From positions 8,466 to 48,067 of the forward strand of contig DBFQ01000077.1 of assembly GCA_002294665.1 (NCBI GenBank): a stretch of DNA of 39,602 nucleotides. The letters run 5' to 3'. Each line of letters begins with the position of its first letter. Position 1 is the stretch's first letter. The DNA comes from Candidatus Aminicenantes bacterium UBA876. Lineage in GTDB: Bacteria; Acidobacteriota; Aminicenantia; UBA2199. Below, piece after piece: positions 8,412 through 16,835 of this stretch. The notes beneath the pieces were generated by a model. That model saw nothing but the letters and a program-made list of their open reading frames with translations, made no database searches and had not been told where the DNA came from. A program made the position numbers and the translations under genes.

Positions 8412-9110
8412 ATGAAGACCCTGATCATTATACCGGCGTTCAACGAAGCCAGTTCCATTGAGACGACTATCGCACAGATTCGAGCCATGGGAATGGACTT
8501 GGAGATTGTAGTAATCGATGATTGCTCCTCGGACCAGACCGCGTCCCTTGCCCGCGCGACCGGAGTCAAGGTCGTGCGCCTCCCCATCAATCTGGGGATC
8601 GGCGGAGCCGTGCAGACCGGATTCCGATTCGCGGTTGCCAATCATTTCGACGCAGCCATCCAGGTAGACGGTGACGGGCAGCATGATCCCGCCTATATCC
8701 CCCACATCATCACCCCGATCGTGGATGGAGAAGCCGATGTGGTTGTGGGATCGCGTTTTATCCTCCGCGAAGGATATCAATCCCGCTTTATGCGTCGGAT
8801 GGGAATTCGTTTGTTCCAGCACTTGAACCGTCTGCTGATTCATCAGAAGATCACAGACAGCACATCGGGTTTCCGTGCGTACAATACCGCTGCGCTCCGG
8901 GTTCTTCAGAACAATTACCCGGTGGACTACCCCGAACCCGAAGCCCTGGTAATGCTGAAAAAAAGAGGTTTCCGCATAACCGAAATTCCAGTGAAAATGC
9001 GAAATCGGATTGGCGGTGAGTCATCCATTTCCGGCTGGAAATCAGTTTACTACATGATCAAGGTAACTCTTTCAATCCTGATTGAATCCATGAGGCTTCC
9101 CGATGGATAA
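8412..9110 (+). CDS. Polyprenyl-phosphate glycosyltransferase, GT2 (DPM1-like)
   Basis: A 232-aa GT-A enzyme of the dolichol-phosphate-mannose synthase-like branch of family 2. It starts with the TLIIIPAFNEA strand, has VIDDCSSDQT for nucleotide binding, and the metal-binding DGDGQHDP at residues 86-93. STSGFRAYN and the EALVMLKKRGF segment are typical of this branch. No C-terminal transmembrane pair is present, so it probably docks on the DUF2304 protein encoded next, whose start overlaps this gene by 8 bp. It would charge a polyprenyl phosphate with a sugar at the cytoplasmic face, to be used by a membrane transferase such as the one encoded just upstream. Confidence 0.9.
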   Translation: MKTLIIIPAFNEASSIETTIAQIRAMGMDLEIVVIDDCSSDQTASLARATGVKVVRLPINLGIGGAVQTGFRFAVANHFDAAIQVDGDGQHDPAYIPHIITPIVDGEADVVVGSRFILREGYQSRFMRRMGIRLFQHLNRLLIHQKITDSTSGFRAYNTAALRVLQNNYPVDYPEPEALVMLKKRGFRITEIPVKMRNRIGGESSISGWKSVYYMIKVTLSILIESMRLPDG

Positions 9111-9474
9111 CATCCAGATCGTATTAATTGTCAGCAGTGCCCTGTTCCTGGTATTCATATTTGAATTGACACGCAAGAAACGCATTCGCGAATCCTATTC
9201 ACTGGTATGGTTTTTGTCGGGAATAATCATGCTGGTTTTCTCCGTATTCCGTGATCTGTTGGAAAAACTCGCCGCTTTTTTCAACGTGAACTACGCCCCA
9301 GCCCTGATCATCCCCATCACCCTACTCATCGGATTGTTGTTGGGAATCCATTTTTCCATCATCATCTCCCGTCTGACCGAAGACAACAAACGTCTCATTC
9401 AGGAAATCGGTCTGCTGGAACAACGATTGAAAGAACTAGAAGATAAAATCAGCCACAACCCGGTTGAAGAATGA
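9103..9474 (+). CDS. DUF2304 small membrane protein
   Basis: A 123-aa protein with three hydrophobic segments (about residues 3-20, 32-50 and 65-85) and a charged, coiled-coil-like tail (LTEDNKRLIQEIGLLEQRL onward). The EL-x-RKKR-x-RESYSLVWF stretch after the first segment is the DUF2304 hallmark. Genes of this family commonly follow a GT2 polyprenyl-phosphate transferase, as here with an 8-bp overlap. A role as membrane partner or anchor of that enzyme is inferred. The 169 bp that follow (9475-9643) separate convergent genes and show neither a gene nor a clear terminator. Confidence 0.85.
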   Translation: MDNIQIVLIVSSALFLVFIFELTRKKRIRESYSLVWFLSGIIMLVFSVFRDLLEKLAAFFNVNYAPALIIPITLLIGLLLGIHFSIIISRLTEDNKRLIQEIGLLEQRLKELEDKISHNPVEE

Positions 9475-9643
9475 TCTGTCATCCCCGTCTCAGAATTGAA
9501 TAAAAAACTCCTTTCCCGGCATCCGCCATCATCCGTCCGTGCTCCTGACTATTTGAATACTCTTTGAAAACGCACAAACAGACATCCATATGCAGGCGTA
9601 TGACGGGCCGGGGTCTCCTCAATGCCAAGTCAGCAGATCTGGA

Positions 9644-10435
9644 TCAGTGCAACGCGCGAAAACTGAACGTACGCCAAGGGCTCCAAGGCGTGAAGGTACG
9701 CGGGTTCATGACCCCGCGAACACGCCAGCGGCCGATACGATCCGCGGGGAACTTATACTGGTACTCGTTGTCCCGGATCACTTCGTCCACCAGCAGGGTG
9801 TTGTTGCGCATCTCGGATTGCCATTGCTGTGGACGAGGGTGATAGATATCCACCTGGATCTGGTACCTGCGGTAGGCCGGATTGGTACTGTGCAACCAGG
9901 AGAATGTCATTGTGCGTGGATAATGACGAAAGACAACTTTGTTCTTCGGCGTGAGGAGGACCGGGCGGAATTGGGGGACCGGCTTGTTATCAACATGCGA
10001 ACCGGAAACCTGTCCGCCGCCACTGAGGGTGTCCCCCTGGGTTACATCCGTGCCTGAGCCTTTGTAACGCAGGTGCCACCAGGGTGACATGAAACGGGCG
10101 GCGCGGACGCCGATGCCCATCACACGCCAACGCATATCCACCGCCTTATCGCAAGTCACGATCACCGAACCTGTGGTGAGATTGGTGCGGGTCAGGATCG
10201 GCGACCAGTTCTGATTGATAAAGCCCTGAATCTCAAGAGTATAGGAAGTGACTCCCGGAGGCTGGCTCCAACTGAATCCGATATTCACCGGAACCTTGTT
10301 GAACGACGCCTCATTGGCCGGTCCCAGCAGCGCGATCACCCCCAGCGAACCGGGAATACGCACCTGCGAGGGTTCCTGGGAATAAGCCGCAATTGACATA
10401 AACATGACCAACAACACAATTACTGATTTCTTCAT
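9644..10435 (-). CDS. Secreted protein with two FN3-like modules
   Basis: A 263-aa protein with a cleavable signal peptide (KK followed by a hydrophobic core, cut near AYS-Q, about residue 20). Two modules repeat the same plan: a P-x-N/G-x-V start, a central FSW strand, a Y-x-L/I-Q-V/I-x strand and an RWRV strand (MRWRVMGIGVR and GRWRVRGVMNP), as in fibronectin type III folds. No catalytic motif is seen. The start has a strong AAGGAGG 9 nt upstream, in a leader with a short palindrome. It lies downstream of the PKD protein on the same strand, separated by 91 bp. Probably periplasmic or extracellular; function unknown. Confidence 0.75.
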   Translation of the reverse strand: MKKSVIVLLVMFMSIAAYSQEPSQVRIPGSLGVIALLGPANEASFNKVPVNIGFSWSQPPGVTSYTLEIQGFINQNWSPILTRTNLTTGSVIVTCDKAVDMRWRVMGIGVRAARFMSPWWHLRYKGSGTDVTQGDTLSGGGQVSGSHVDNKPVPQFRPVLLTPKNKVVFRHYPRTMTFSWLHSTNPAYRRYQIQVDIYHPRPQQWQSEMRNNTLLVDEVIRDNEYQYKFPADRIGRWRVRGVMNPRTFTPWSPWRTFSFRALH

Positions 10436-10483
10436 GGGTGTACCTCCTTACTTCTGAATCAATCCGGAAACGCAAACCTGGGC

Positions 10484-10498
10484 GTACGTCCCACGTAC
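10484..10498 (-). promoter_or_regulatory. Palindrome upstream of the FN3-like gene
   Basis: GTACGT-CCC-ACGTAC: perfect 6-bp arms around three bases, about 50 nt before the start codon at 10435. It may be an operator or a leader hairpin. No clear promoter could be fixed around it. Confidence 0.35.
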
Positions 10499-10526
10499 AC
10501 AATATACAACAAAGCGCCTCGGAATC

Positions 10527-12539
10527 TCAATTTTCCCCGTCGCGTAAAATGGTTTTTTGAAAGTTTCGGTTTTTTGACGACGAAATTGCGTTCTGCTTCT
10601 GGGGCGCACTTTCATTGCCCTGCTCATCGACGGCCGCCACCCGGTATTCGAAAGTTCCCCGGGCTTCTTCTGCCAGAAAACGGTCCAACCAGGTAAATGT
10701 GTCCGCAGAAACCGTCTGGATCAATGTAAAGTCCCCTCCCCGCACGCGCCGGTAGATATGATAACGCTTGACCTCGATCCCATAATGGCGGTTCAACGGG
10801 TTCTCCTGCCATGTGACCGCATACAGGTATTCCACTGAAAAAAGGTTGCGGTTTTCCTGGAAAGCATAGGTGACATTCTCTGGAGGATAAACCCGCAATA
10901 CCTGCAGAGTGCGTACGGCCAAATCACTGATCCCCGAGTTGTCCACCACTTCAAGAGTAACCTGGTAATCGCCGGCCTCGATATAGGTATGATCCTGTGT
11001 CAACCCATGTGCGGTGGTGTTGTCTCCGAAATCCCATGCGTACGAAAGGATCCTGCCGTCCGGATCGTTGGAAGTGGATGCATCAAAATGAACCCGTAAC
11101 GGCGCCACACCGATTTCCGGGTTCATGAGGAAACGCGCCAGCGGGGGATCGGAAACCGTAACGATCGATGTCGCGGTTCCCTTCAATCCGTCATTATCCG
11201 TTACTGTCAGCACCACTCTGTAATCTCCGCGTTTCAGGAATTTATGCGTGGGTTTTATACCTACTGCGCCAGATCCATCGCCAAAATCCCAGTTGTAAGC
11301 AGTGATTTGCCCGTCTTCATCACTGCTGGCGGAAGCGTCAAACCGTACGGTCAAAGGAGGGGCTCCCGCAATCGGATCCGACGTGAAGGCAGCCACTGGA
11401 TTCAGATAACTGGTACCTCCGCTGCCGCTTTCTACCCGCGCATAAAACACGTCCCCGTTATTAATCCCTTCATCCCACCAGACGACATGTACATACCCAT
11501 GATTATCCGGCCTGGAAACCGGGGTTCGGCAATTGATCCCATCAGAAATATAACCAGGCTTGCTCCAGTCGCCCTGCGCCGTTGCGCTGGCATACACGAT
11601 GTTGTTTTTGCCGTTTATGGATTGTCTCCAACTCGCATGCAACACATCTTTTGCATCCATCTCGATAAAAACAAAATCCCGCTGATGATTGGCTGCTCCC
11701 GGAACCGGAATCGGGAGGGACCATGTGCCGTCTTCCAGCATCCGGGTATAATATGGAGAGCCCCGAAGTGTCGAGTATATCACATGAGCCAGGCCTCGAG
11801 AATCAACAGCGATTCCCGGCCACCACCCCCCATCACGACCACTCAACACCACAAGAGGTTCCCACCCATTTGCACCGGAACGCGAATAAGCGATTTGCCA
11901 GCTGCCTTCCTCGCCGTCCATCCAACAGGCATGACTGACATTACCAACCACCGCCAGTGCAGGATGAATGGAAGCCGTATCCGGAGTAAATGAAACCGTC
12001 GCCACGCTTCCACTCCACCCATTCACATTTCGTTTGTTGACGATGTTGTAACAACTGTTATTGTATGGATATACCTCGGAGCACCAGATCACACTGATTG
12101 TTCCGTTGCTCTCCAAGTCGATACGGGGCCAGGAAGAGTTCCACGTACTCGCATGAATCCGGGTTGCCTTGCTCCAGGAACCATTCGACCAGGTCGCATG
12201 AAAAATATCTCGATTCGATCTTGAGATACCCTCCATCCAGATCAAATGAATGACCCCTCCGGGTCCCAGCGCAAGGTTTGGATACTGCGAATGCATGGAA
12301 GAGCCGATCACCCGAAGCCGTTCTCCCCATTTTCCGCCGGAATATACTCGGGAAAAAATGTTGAAAACTCCACCTTCCTTCTCACTCCAGACAACCATCA
12401 CCTGGTCGCCGAACGGTTGCACGTAGGGGTATTCACACTCATGGCTGGTCGACGACAGGTTGACTACAGATGCCGGCAGGATCAGCGCCAACGCCAGGAT
12501 TGCGCCAAGGCGCATTGAAGTAAGCACAAGAGTCGACAT
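10527..12539 (-). CDS. Exported sialidase-like propeller with two PKD domains and FN3
   Basis: A 670-aa protein. A signal peptide covers about residues 1-26. Residues about 30-375 contain six to seven repeats of a beta-propeller type (each with an NIFxxxYSxGxWGxxxxI-like strand pair). Two PKD domains follow at about 381-463 and 466-547, both with the diagnostic WDFGDG/WDFGDN and DASxSxDxDG motifs. An FN3 domain closes the protein, ending in a basic tail. No clear sialidase Arg triad or Asp-box series proves enzymatic activity, so binding or adhesion is at least as likely. It is exported; there is no visible sorting domain. It is divergent from an SGNH hydrolase gene with a shared promoter region. 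Confidence 0.85.
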   Translation of the reverse strand: MSTLVLTSMRLGAILALALILPASVVNLSSTSHECEYPYVQPFGDQVMVVWSEKEGGVFNIFSRVYSGGKWGERLRVIGSSMHSQYPNLALGPGGVIHLIWMEGISRSNRDIFHATWSNGSWSKATRIHASTWNSSWPRIDLESNGTISVIWCSEVYPYNNSCYNIVNKRNVNGWSGSVATVSFTPDTASIHPALAVVGNVSHACWMDGEEGSWQIAYSRSGANGWEPLVVLSGRDGGWWPGIAVDSRGLAHVIYSTLRGSPYYTRMLEDGTWSLPIPVPGAANHQRDFVFIEMDAKDVLHASWRQSINGKNNIVYASATAQGDWSKPGYISDGINCRTPVSRPDNHGYVHVVWWDEGINNGDVFYARVESGSGGTSYLNPVAAFTSDPIAGAPPLTVRFDASASSDEDGQITAYNWDFGDGSGAVGIKPTHKFLKRGDYRVVLTVTDNDGLKGTATSIVTVSDPPLARFLMNPEIGVAPLRVHFDASTSNDPDGRILSYAWDFGDNTTAHGLTQDHTYIEAGDYQVTLEVVDNSGISDLAVRTLQVLRVYPPENVTYAFQENRNLFSVEYLYAVTWQENPLNRHYGIEVKRYHIYRRVRGGDFTLIQTVSADTFTWLDRFLAEEARGTFEYRVAAVDEQGNESAPQKQNAISSSKNRNFQKTILRDGEN

Positions 12540-12548
12540 CTCAAAACA

Positions 12549-12577
12549 TGCTTACCATGAGCCGCACCGCAAGTCAA
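12549..12577 (-). promoter_or_regulatory. Candidate promoter of the PKD gene
   Basis: On the minus strand TTGACT (12577-12572), 17-bp spacer, TAAGCA (12554-12549), 9 nt before ATG 12539. The -10 box is weak. Its -35 box and that of the divergent promoter form an inverted repeat AGTCAA-13 bp-TTGACT. Confidence 0.4.
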
Positions 12578-12590
12578 CCTGGATTCCGCA

Positions 12591-12619
12591 TTGACTTTGA
12601 CTTGAGGCGATGCTAGGAT
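12591..12619 (+). promoter_or_regulatory. Promoter of the second SGNH hydrolase
   Basis: TTGACT at 12591-12596, 17-bp spacer, TAGGAT at 12614-12619 with an upstream TGC (extended -10). Leader of about 30 nt containing AGGAGG at 12643-12648. Confidence 0.65.
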
Positions 12620-12655
12620 CAAACATTGTTGCGATCTTCTCCAGGAGGAACCGTT

Positions 12656-14317
12656 GTGATTTTTTCTTCCCGCAATATCGCTGTTATCGCCATTCTGACT
12701 TTGTTCTGCTGCGCGGCCGCAGTCGACGCCCGCCACAACAATGTACTTGAAGACTCCGCCTGGCGACATGGGCGGATCGAGTTACCGCAGGGCACATTCT
12801 CATGGAAAATGAACCTGAAGCGCGTGGAATTCTCAGATGATTCCGGCCGCTGCGTTTTCAGGGCCGAAGATCACGATCCGGGTTCTCTGGCGCTTTCGTG
12901 CGGACATGCGGATGATTTCGGTTTCACCGCCTTTTTTGTTCGTACAGACCCGAGTACCGGATTGCGCCGGCTCAAATTGATGTCCAGCCGACAAGGCTCG
13001 AGTGAACGCATTGCTTATCCCGGCGACATTTTCAGCCCCGTGCTGGCTACGGACCACGGCAATGTGGTTTTCGCAATCTTGGAAAACTTTGAAATCATCG
13101 CCTGGGAGTTGGCTTCCGGACGGCTGATATGGAAAAAAACCTTCGAAACTCCCGTGTTATTCCCTGAATTGATCCGCATACACGGCAACGAAGCACTGGG
13201 ATTCTTTCATTTCAAGAACGGTCGTTACCTCCGCTATCATTTTTTTACCGGCCCGACACTCCCTCCGGATATGATCTTCGGCCCTGATCCGGAAACAGCG
13301 GAACCGGAAGCGCCCATTCCGCCTTCTCCGGAGCCGAATGAGCGGATTGTTCTGGCCTTCGGCGACAGCATCACTTACGGGTATGTAAATAAGGCCGAAG
13401 CCCCGGAACTGGGCTACGTCCCCCGACTCCAGGCTCTGCTGGATGCCGATTACGCATCAATCGTCGTCCTGAACGCCGGCATTCCCGGAGAGAATACCTT
13501 CGGCGCCATGAGTCGATACAACCAGGTCATCCCGGACAGCCGCGCCGGTTACATGCTTTTCCATGAGGGCATCAACGACACCATCCTGTCGCATTCTTTT
13601 CCCGTTTCCGCTACGTTGTTCAACATCCGCACCATCATGCAACGCGCCCTGGAATTGGGGGTAAAGCCGGTATTGTCCACCATCATTCCCCGCGATCCCG
13701 CGCATTGGACCGGTCAGGAACCCCACCGCACCCGGGCCGAGAACATCCGCGACGGCATCATCGGCATCGCCGGCGAACTTGACCTGCCACTGATTGACTT
13801 CTGGACGATTTTTGAGGATTACCCCGGCGCCGACGGCGGGTACCTGTCCCTGATGTCGGATTATGTGCACCCTGGAGAAAAGGGATACCAATTGATGGCG
13901 AATCATTGGAACCAGGCCCTGCTCGGCATCCCGCCTTCCGCTCCGACCGGCGTCACCACGGTCACGGCCACCCCCTGGAAGGCATTGATCACGTGGCGTC
14001 CCAATGCGGAATTCGACCTGGGAGACTATCTGGTAAACCACGGCGCCACGGAGCAGCATCTCGATACGCAGGTCACCGTCACGAATCCTGAATTCACCCT
14101 TCTGCGCGCACCGTTTCAGGCGGAACTGCAAAGAGAGCGCTGGATTCAGGTATTTGCCCGGGACCGCTTCGGCAATATCGGTCCGGGTTCCACCGTATTC
14201 CGTGTGGAGTTCCCTTCTTCAAACACGTTCCATCGGCAATGGACGGCTCAGAAACAGAAACCGATGCTGAAGCGGACGCCGCTGAAAGCGGACGACAGGG
14301 CGGACACACCGCGATAG
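12656..14317 (+). CDS. Exported SGNH/GDSL hydrolase with C-terminal FN3 domain
   Basis: A 553-aa protein with a signal peptide (about residues 1-26). Residues about 35-205 are beta-rich and unassigned, followed by a Pro-rich linker. The SGNH domain has GDSIT with nucleophile Ser238, an NAGIPGEN block, an EGIND oxyanion block and DYVHP with Asp402 and His405. An FN3-like domain (about 428-535) follows. The GTG start at 12656 is chosen because AGGAGG lies 7 nt upstream. The last about 23 residues (basic, Lys/Arg/Pro-rich) are encoded in 70 bp that overlap the 3' end of the convergent barrel gene and look like a read-through tail. Probably a periplasmic or secreted esterase on a glycan; substrate unknown. 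Confidence 0.85.
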   Translation: MIFSSRNIAVIAILTLFCCAAAVDARHNNVLEDSAWRHGRIELPQGTFSWKMNLKRVEFSDDSGRCVFRAEDHDPGSLALSCGHADDFGFTAFFVRTDPSTGLRRLKLMSSRQGSSERIAYPGDIFSPVLATDHGNVVFAILENFEIIAWELASGRLIWKKTFETPVLFPELIRIHGNEALGFFHFKNGRYLRYHFFTGPTLPPDMIFGPDPETAEPEAPIPPSPEPNERIVLAFGDSITYGYVNKAEAPELGYVPRLQALLDADYASIVVLNAGIPGENTFGAMSRYNQVIPDSRAGYMLFHEGINDTILSHSFPVSATLFNIRTIMQRALELGVKPVLSTIIPRDPAHWTGQEPHRTRAENIRDGIIGIAGELDLPLIDFWTIFEDYPGADGGYLSLMSDYVHPGEKGYQLMANHWNQALLGIPPSAPTGVTTVTATPWKALITWRPNAEFDLGDYLVNHGATEQHLDTQVTVTNPEFTLLRAPFQAELQRERWIQVFARDRFGNIGPGSTVFRVEFPSSNTFHRQWTAQKQKPMLKRTPLKADDRADTPR

Positions 14318-15156
14318 AGCACCTCGTCCTCGACGACCCCGGCCAGGTCCCAATAACCCACCCAGCCCCGGCCATAGGGATTCCACTCATAGCGTGTCAA
14401 CTCTCCCTGCGCGGATCGTTGCAGTTGATTTCCCATGTTGTCTGATTCAAGCGAATTCTTTTCTCCATCCCAGCCGCCGATGCGAGAAAACCCCATCTCC
14501 AGGCGGAAAAGCAGTGCCGTGTGAGCGCTTAACGCATGGCGATACGCTCCGCCGAAATAAGCCAGCGGACCGTTGCCGGTCGCGCCGATCTCTTCGGTCA
14601 GATCCGCGATGGTCCCGCCCGCGGCACGCTTGACCTGCAATCTGTGTGACAGGCGCCCCCAATGCAGGCCAACACCGGCGAAAACGGCGAATCGCCCCAG
14701 AACGTGCTCCACTTCCAGAAAAGGCGAAACCAGAGTCAGCCGGTTGCGTACGTTGACGTCGAACTCTTCTTTCGTTCCGGACGAATAACCCAATGCAAAC
14801 GACTTTTCTCCGGATGTCACACCAAAAGACAGCCCCAATCCGCCTTTTACGGTCCAATAACTGTCCAGGCGATAAGCCAGCGCAACCCTCAGGGGCAGGC
14901 TGGGGATGTTTTCCCGGAAGCGCCCCGCCTCAACAAGCGAAGCGCCTGAGCCTTCCGCATACTGCCGCATCAATTCGTCCGTGCCCTTGGTTCTCAAGAG
15001 CAGGGACCCGGGGCGATCCAACCCGACTCCCACTGACAATTCGAAACCGAGCTGCTTGATTGCGAGGATCTGGCTGACCTTCTGCGCCGTGCCCAGAGCC
15101 GCCAGCATCGATGTCATCCAGAACGTCATCAAAAAAATGCCGCAGATACGTTTCAT
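14248..15156 (-). CDS. Outer-membrane beta-barrel protein
   Basis: A 302-aa protein with a signal peptide (cut near GTAQ, about residue 25). The mature part alternates polar and hydrophobic residues in repeated strands such as RLTLVSPFLEVEH and ALLFRLEMGFSRIGG, and ends in VRFSIGFCF, with the C-terminal Phe expected for BAM-recognised barrels. No specific family was recognised. It follows the B12-radical SAM gene by 26 bp on the same strand, with a GAGGG four nt before its ATG, so the two may be co-transcribed. Its final 70 bp overlap the convergent SGNH gene. Confidence 0.75.
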   Translation of the reverse strand: MKRICGIFLMTFWMTSMLAALGTAQKVSQILAIKQLGFELSVGVGLDRPGSLLLRTKGTDELMRQYAEGSGASLVEAGRFRENIPSLPLRVALAYRLDSYWTVKGGLGLSFGVTSGEKSFALGYSSGTKEEFDVNVRNRLTLVSPFLEVEHVLGRFAVFAGVGLHWGRLSHRLQVKRAAGGTIADLTEEIGATGNGPLAYFGGAYRHALSAHTALLFRLEMGFSRIGGWDGEKNSLESDNMGNQLQRSAQGELTRYEWNPYGRGWVGYWDLAGVVEDEVLYRGVSALSSAFSGVRFSIGFCF

Positions 15157-15182
15157 TTAACCCTCATCAGATCGGAACGGAT

Positions 15183-16688
15183 TCATTTTCGCGTTGAAGC
15201 AAAAGCAGCCGGCCGGCCGCAAAGCCGCCGGATCCGGGCGTAGATGTAGGCCGCGAAAAACACGCCATACGCATACAGGTTGCGGAAACTCGAGAGAGAT
15301 TTGATCGCGTTCACCCATTTGCGGCGCGAGACACCCTTGTTGCTGGCGGCGGTAAATCCCATGACCAGTTTCGCGATCTGCCACCAGGTCAATTGATCCT
15401 TGAACAGCGGGACCTGCCCCTGGGCCGCGGGCAGAGTGGGAACTTTACGCATGTCGCGGCGCCGCGACCAGTGAAAGTCGCCGGGGATGATGCCCCGTTC
15501 CCTGGCGATCCCCTCGAGAGGCGTACCCGGATAAACATGCAGAATGGCCGTGGAAATATCCACCTGCGGATGAATATCCCGCATTCGATCCATGATGCGC
15601 AATGTTTCCTGGGCTTCAGGCCAGGTTTCGGTGTAGTGCGAAAAAATAAAAAAAGGCCCGGGAATAAAATCCAGTTCTTTGGCCCAGTGAACGAAATCAA
15701 ATGCCCGTTCGATATCAAATTGTTTGAGAACAACTTCCTGCCGTACCCGGGATGCGCCGGCTTCCACGCCGAAGTACCCGCGTTCGAGTCCGGCGCGGCG
15801 CATCTTTTCCAGTAACGGACGATCCACCACATCGATACGGAACTCGCTGGAGAAGCGGATGTTCAAGCGCCGTTCGATGATCATGTCCATGATGCGGTGC
15901 AGGCGCCTGGGGTTGTAATTCAGCGTGTCATCGTAAAACCAGATGAATTCCGCCCCGTAGCGATCGATCAGCCATTCGATCTCACTGAGCACCCGCTCCG
16001 GGGAATGTCCGCGCACCTTTCTTCCCCAATTGATCGGTGTCGCGCAGAAATAGCAATTGAACGGACAGCCCCGCGAGGTCATGATGTTCTGCGCGCGACG
16101 TTCGCGGCCATCCGTGGTCGATACGGAAAACCGGTAGCGATCCATGGGAATACGCTCTCTGGCCGGGAACGGGAGCGAATCCAGGTCGGCGATCATGGTT
16201 CGTTTCCCGGTAAAGCGGATTTGACCGTTATCGCGAACGTACAGGCCGGGAACCTTGAGCAATGAATCCCGGGCCGCCAACGCGCGCAGCATCTCGCTCA
16301 GGGTGATTTCCCCTTCTCCGATGACCAGCACGTCCGCGCTCGATATATCGCGCAAGGTTTCCTCTCCAGCCATGGAGATATGCGGACCGCCCAGAACCGT
16401 CACAATCCGCGGGTCAACGCCTTTCGCCGTTTCAAGCAGGCGGAAACTGTCGAAACGGTTTTCGGTGGTGGTGGTTACGCCGACGACCTGGGGCTGGAAT
16501 GTTTCAATCCGGCGACGCACATCGTCCCAGGAAAACTCCAATACGTCAGCCGGCACCACATCCACTTCGTGGCCATCCGCCTCCAGTACAGCCGTCAGGT
16601 AGAGAATTCCCAGCGGGGGCATGGAACTGCCTTCCGACCAACGCTGGGCGATGTAGCCTTGCGGAGGAACAAACAGTTGTACTCTCAT
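15183..16688 (-). CDS. B12-binding-domain radical SAM protein
   Basis: A 501-aa protein. Residues about 1-140 form a cobalamin-binding-like Rossmann domain (PPLGILYLTAVLEADGHEV, VVGVTTTT, VLGGPHIS, VIGEGE). A radical SAM core follows with SRGCPFNCYFC: Cys208, Cys212 and Cys215. The C-terminal part is of the hopanoid/BchE-type family. The DxHxxG motif for base-off B12 is not obvious, as in many members. Such enzymes methylate or rearrange lipids, porphyrins or secondary metabolites. ATG 16688 gives the standard start MRVQLFVPP with AAAGGA just upstream; a GTG at 16718 would add ten unlikely residues. The reaction cannot be inferred from the neighbours. Confidence 0.85.
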   Translation of the reverse strand: MRVQLFVPPQGYIAQRWSEGSSMPPLGILYLTAVLEADGHEVDVVPADVLEFSWDDVRRRIETFQPQVVGVTTTTENRFDSFRLLETAKGVDPRIVTVLGGPHISMAGEETLRDISSADVLVIGEGEITLSEMLRALAARDSLLKVPGLYVRDNGQIRFTGKRTMIADLDSLPFPARERIPMDRYRFSVSTTDGRERRAQNIMTSRGCPFNCYFCATPINWGRKVRGHSPERVLSEIEWLIDRYGAEFIWFYDDTLNYNPRRLHRIMDMIIERRLNIRFSSEFRIDVVDRPLLEKMRRAGLERGYFGVEAGASRVRQEVVLKQFDIERAFDFVHWAKELDFIPGPFFIFSHYTETWPEAQETLRIMDRMRDIHPQVDISTAILHVYPGTPLEGIARERGIIPGDFHWSRRRDMRKVPTLPAAQGQVPLFKDQLTWWQIAKLVMGFTAASNKGVSRRKWVNAIKSLSSFRNLYAYGVFFAAYIYARIRRLCGRPAAFASTRK

Positions 16689-16750
16689 TGATCCTTTATT
16701 CCCGGGATGCGGGCACACCGGGCAGCCCGAAGTGGATACGGGGAAGGGTG

Positions 16751-16779
16751 ACTATATCACTCCGGACTCTGAAAATCAA
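16751..16779 (-). promoter_or_regulatory. Promoter of the B12-radical SAM gene
   Basis: On the minus strand TTGATT (16779-16774), 17-bp spacer, TATAGT (16756-16751). It leaves a leader of about 55 nt that contains the short palindrome CGGGCTGCCCG. Confidence 0.65.
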
Positions 16780-16800
16780 ATCCATCGGCCCCGGGAGGCT

Positions 16801-16829
16801 TTGAATTTTTCATGCGGGTGTGCTAAGAA
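16801..16829 (+). promoter_or_regulatory. Promoter of the C69 peptidase gene
   Basis: TTGAAT at 16801-16806, 17-bp spacer, TGC-TAAGAA with the hexamer at 16824-16829, and ATG only 6 nt later at 16836. No Shine-Dalgarno sequence, so the mRNA may be leaderless. Confidence 0.5.
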
Positions 16830-16835
16830 AAAAGC

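Noticed and set aside
3598-16688. RiPP biosynthesis cluster (two radical SAM enzymes plus a peptidase)
   Set aside because: The enzymes are far apart on separate promoters, the peptidase is a C69 dipeptidase, and no precursor peptide or exporter was found.
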